From positions 1-5,068 of the forward strand of contig JAIRTV010000373.1 of NCBI GenBank assembly GCA_031254675.1: DNA of 5,068 nucleotides. The letters run 5' to 3'. The position numbers and the translations under genes were made by a program. This document shows, in pieces, positions 5,068 to 5,068 of the stretch. This stretch comes from Planctomycetaceae bacterium. Its GTDB lineage: Bacteria > Planctomycetota > Planctomycetia > Pirellulales > Thermoguttaceae. A model generated the notes under the pieces. The model was not told the DNA's origin and searched no databases. It was given only the letters and a program-made list of their open reading frames with translations. Position 1 is the first letter of the stretch. Every line of letters starts with the position of its first letter.

Positions 5068-5068
5068 A

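Overview
The window most likely comes from a planctomycete-like bacterium of modest GC content. This rests on family resemblance, not on a marker gene. The metallophosphoesterase (GYGPNP, GNHDQ, VHGSPRNPLNEY, GHTHVPG, NVGSVGQPRD) and the AEC-type permease (NYGYIAIPL) read like versions I associate with Planctomycetota. Only one of the four genes has a clear Shine-Dalgarno sequence, which also fits that group. The window has four well-supported metabolic or housekeeping-type genes, one gene cut by the left edge, and a repeat-rich right end.

Left to right: positions 1-177 are the 3' end of an unrecognised + strand reading frame. Positions 178-513 are an AT-rich spacer with a short 9-bp tandem repeat. 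A minus-strand AEC-family permease (1533 down to 514) and a plus-strand uroporphyrinogen-decarboxylase-like protein (1822-2841) are divergently transcribed from a 288-bp spacer with one good promoter for the permease and one plausible promoter for the decarboxylase-like gene. Both promoter positions favour starts well inside the longest open frames. After a 260-bp spacer with an extended -10 promoter comes a metallophosphoesterase (3102-3848, TTG start with a clear Shine-Dalgarno). It converges on a minus-strand LutC/YkgG-type LUD-domain protein (4624 down to 3902). The genes look like separate transcription units; nothing ties them into one pathway.

The right end (4625-5068) has no convincing gene and is the most unusual part. 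A roughly 150-bp imperfect palindrome (4682-4831) starts just upstream of the LUD gene and resembles a non-autonomous, MITE-like or structured intergenic element. Nineteen bases after it begin seven uninterrupted copies of a 21-bp near-palindromic unit (4851-4997), followed by two or three smaller hairpins to the window edge. The 21-bp array stays open in all six frames. In one plus frame it reads as a leucine-zipper-like heptad (LENSIRQ), so the overlapping 81-codon frame could be a real coiled-coil miniprotein but is more simply a by-product of the repeat. I find no CRISPR array, tRNA, rRNA or transposase gene.
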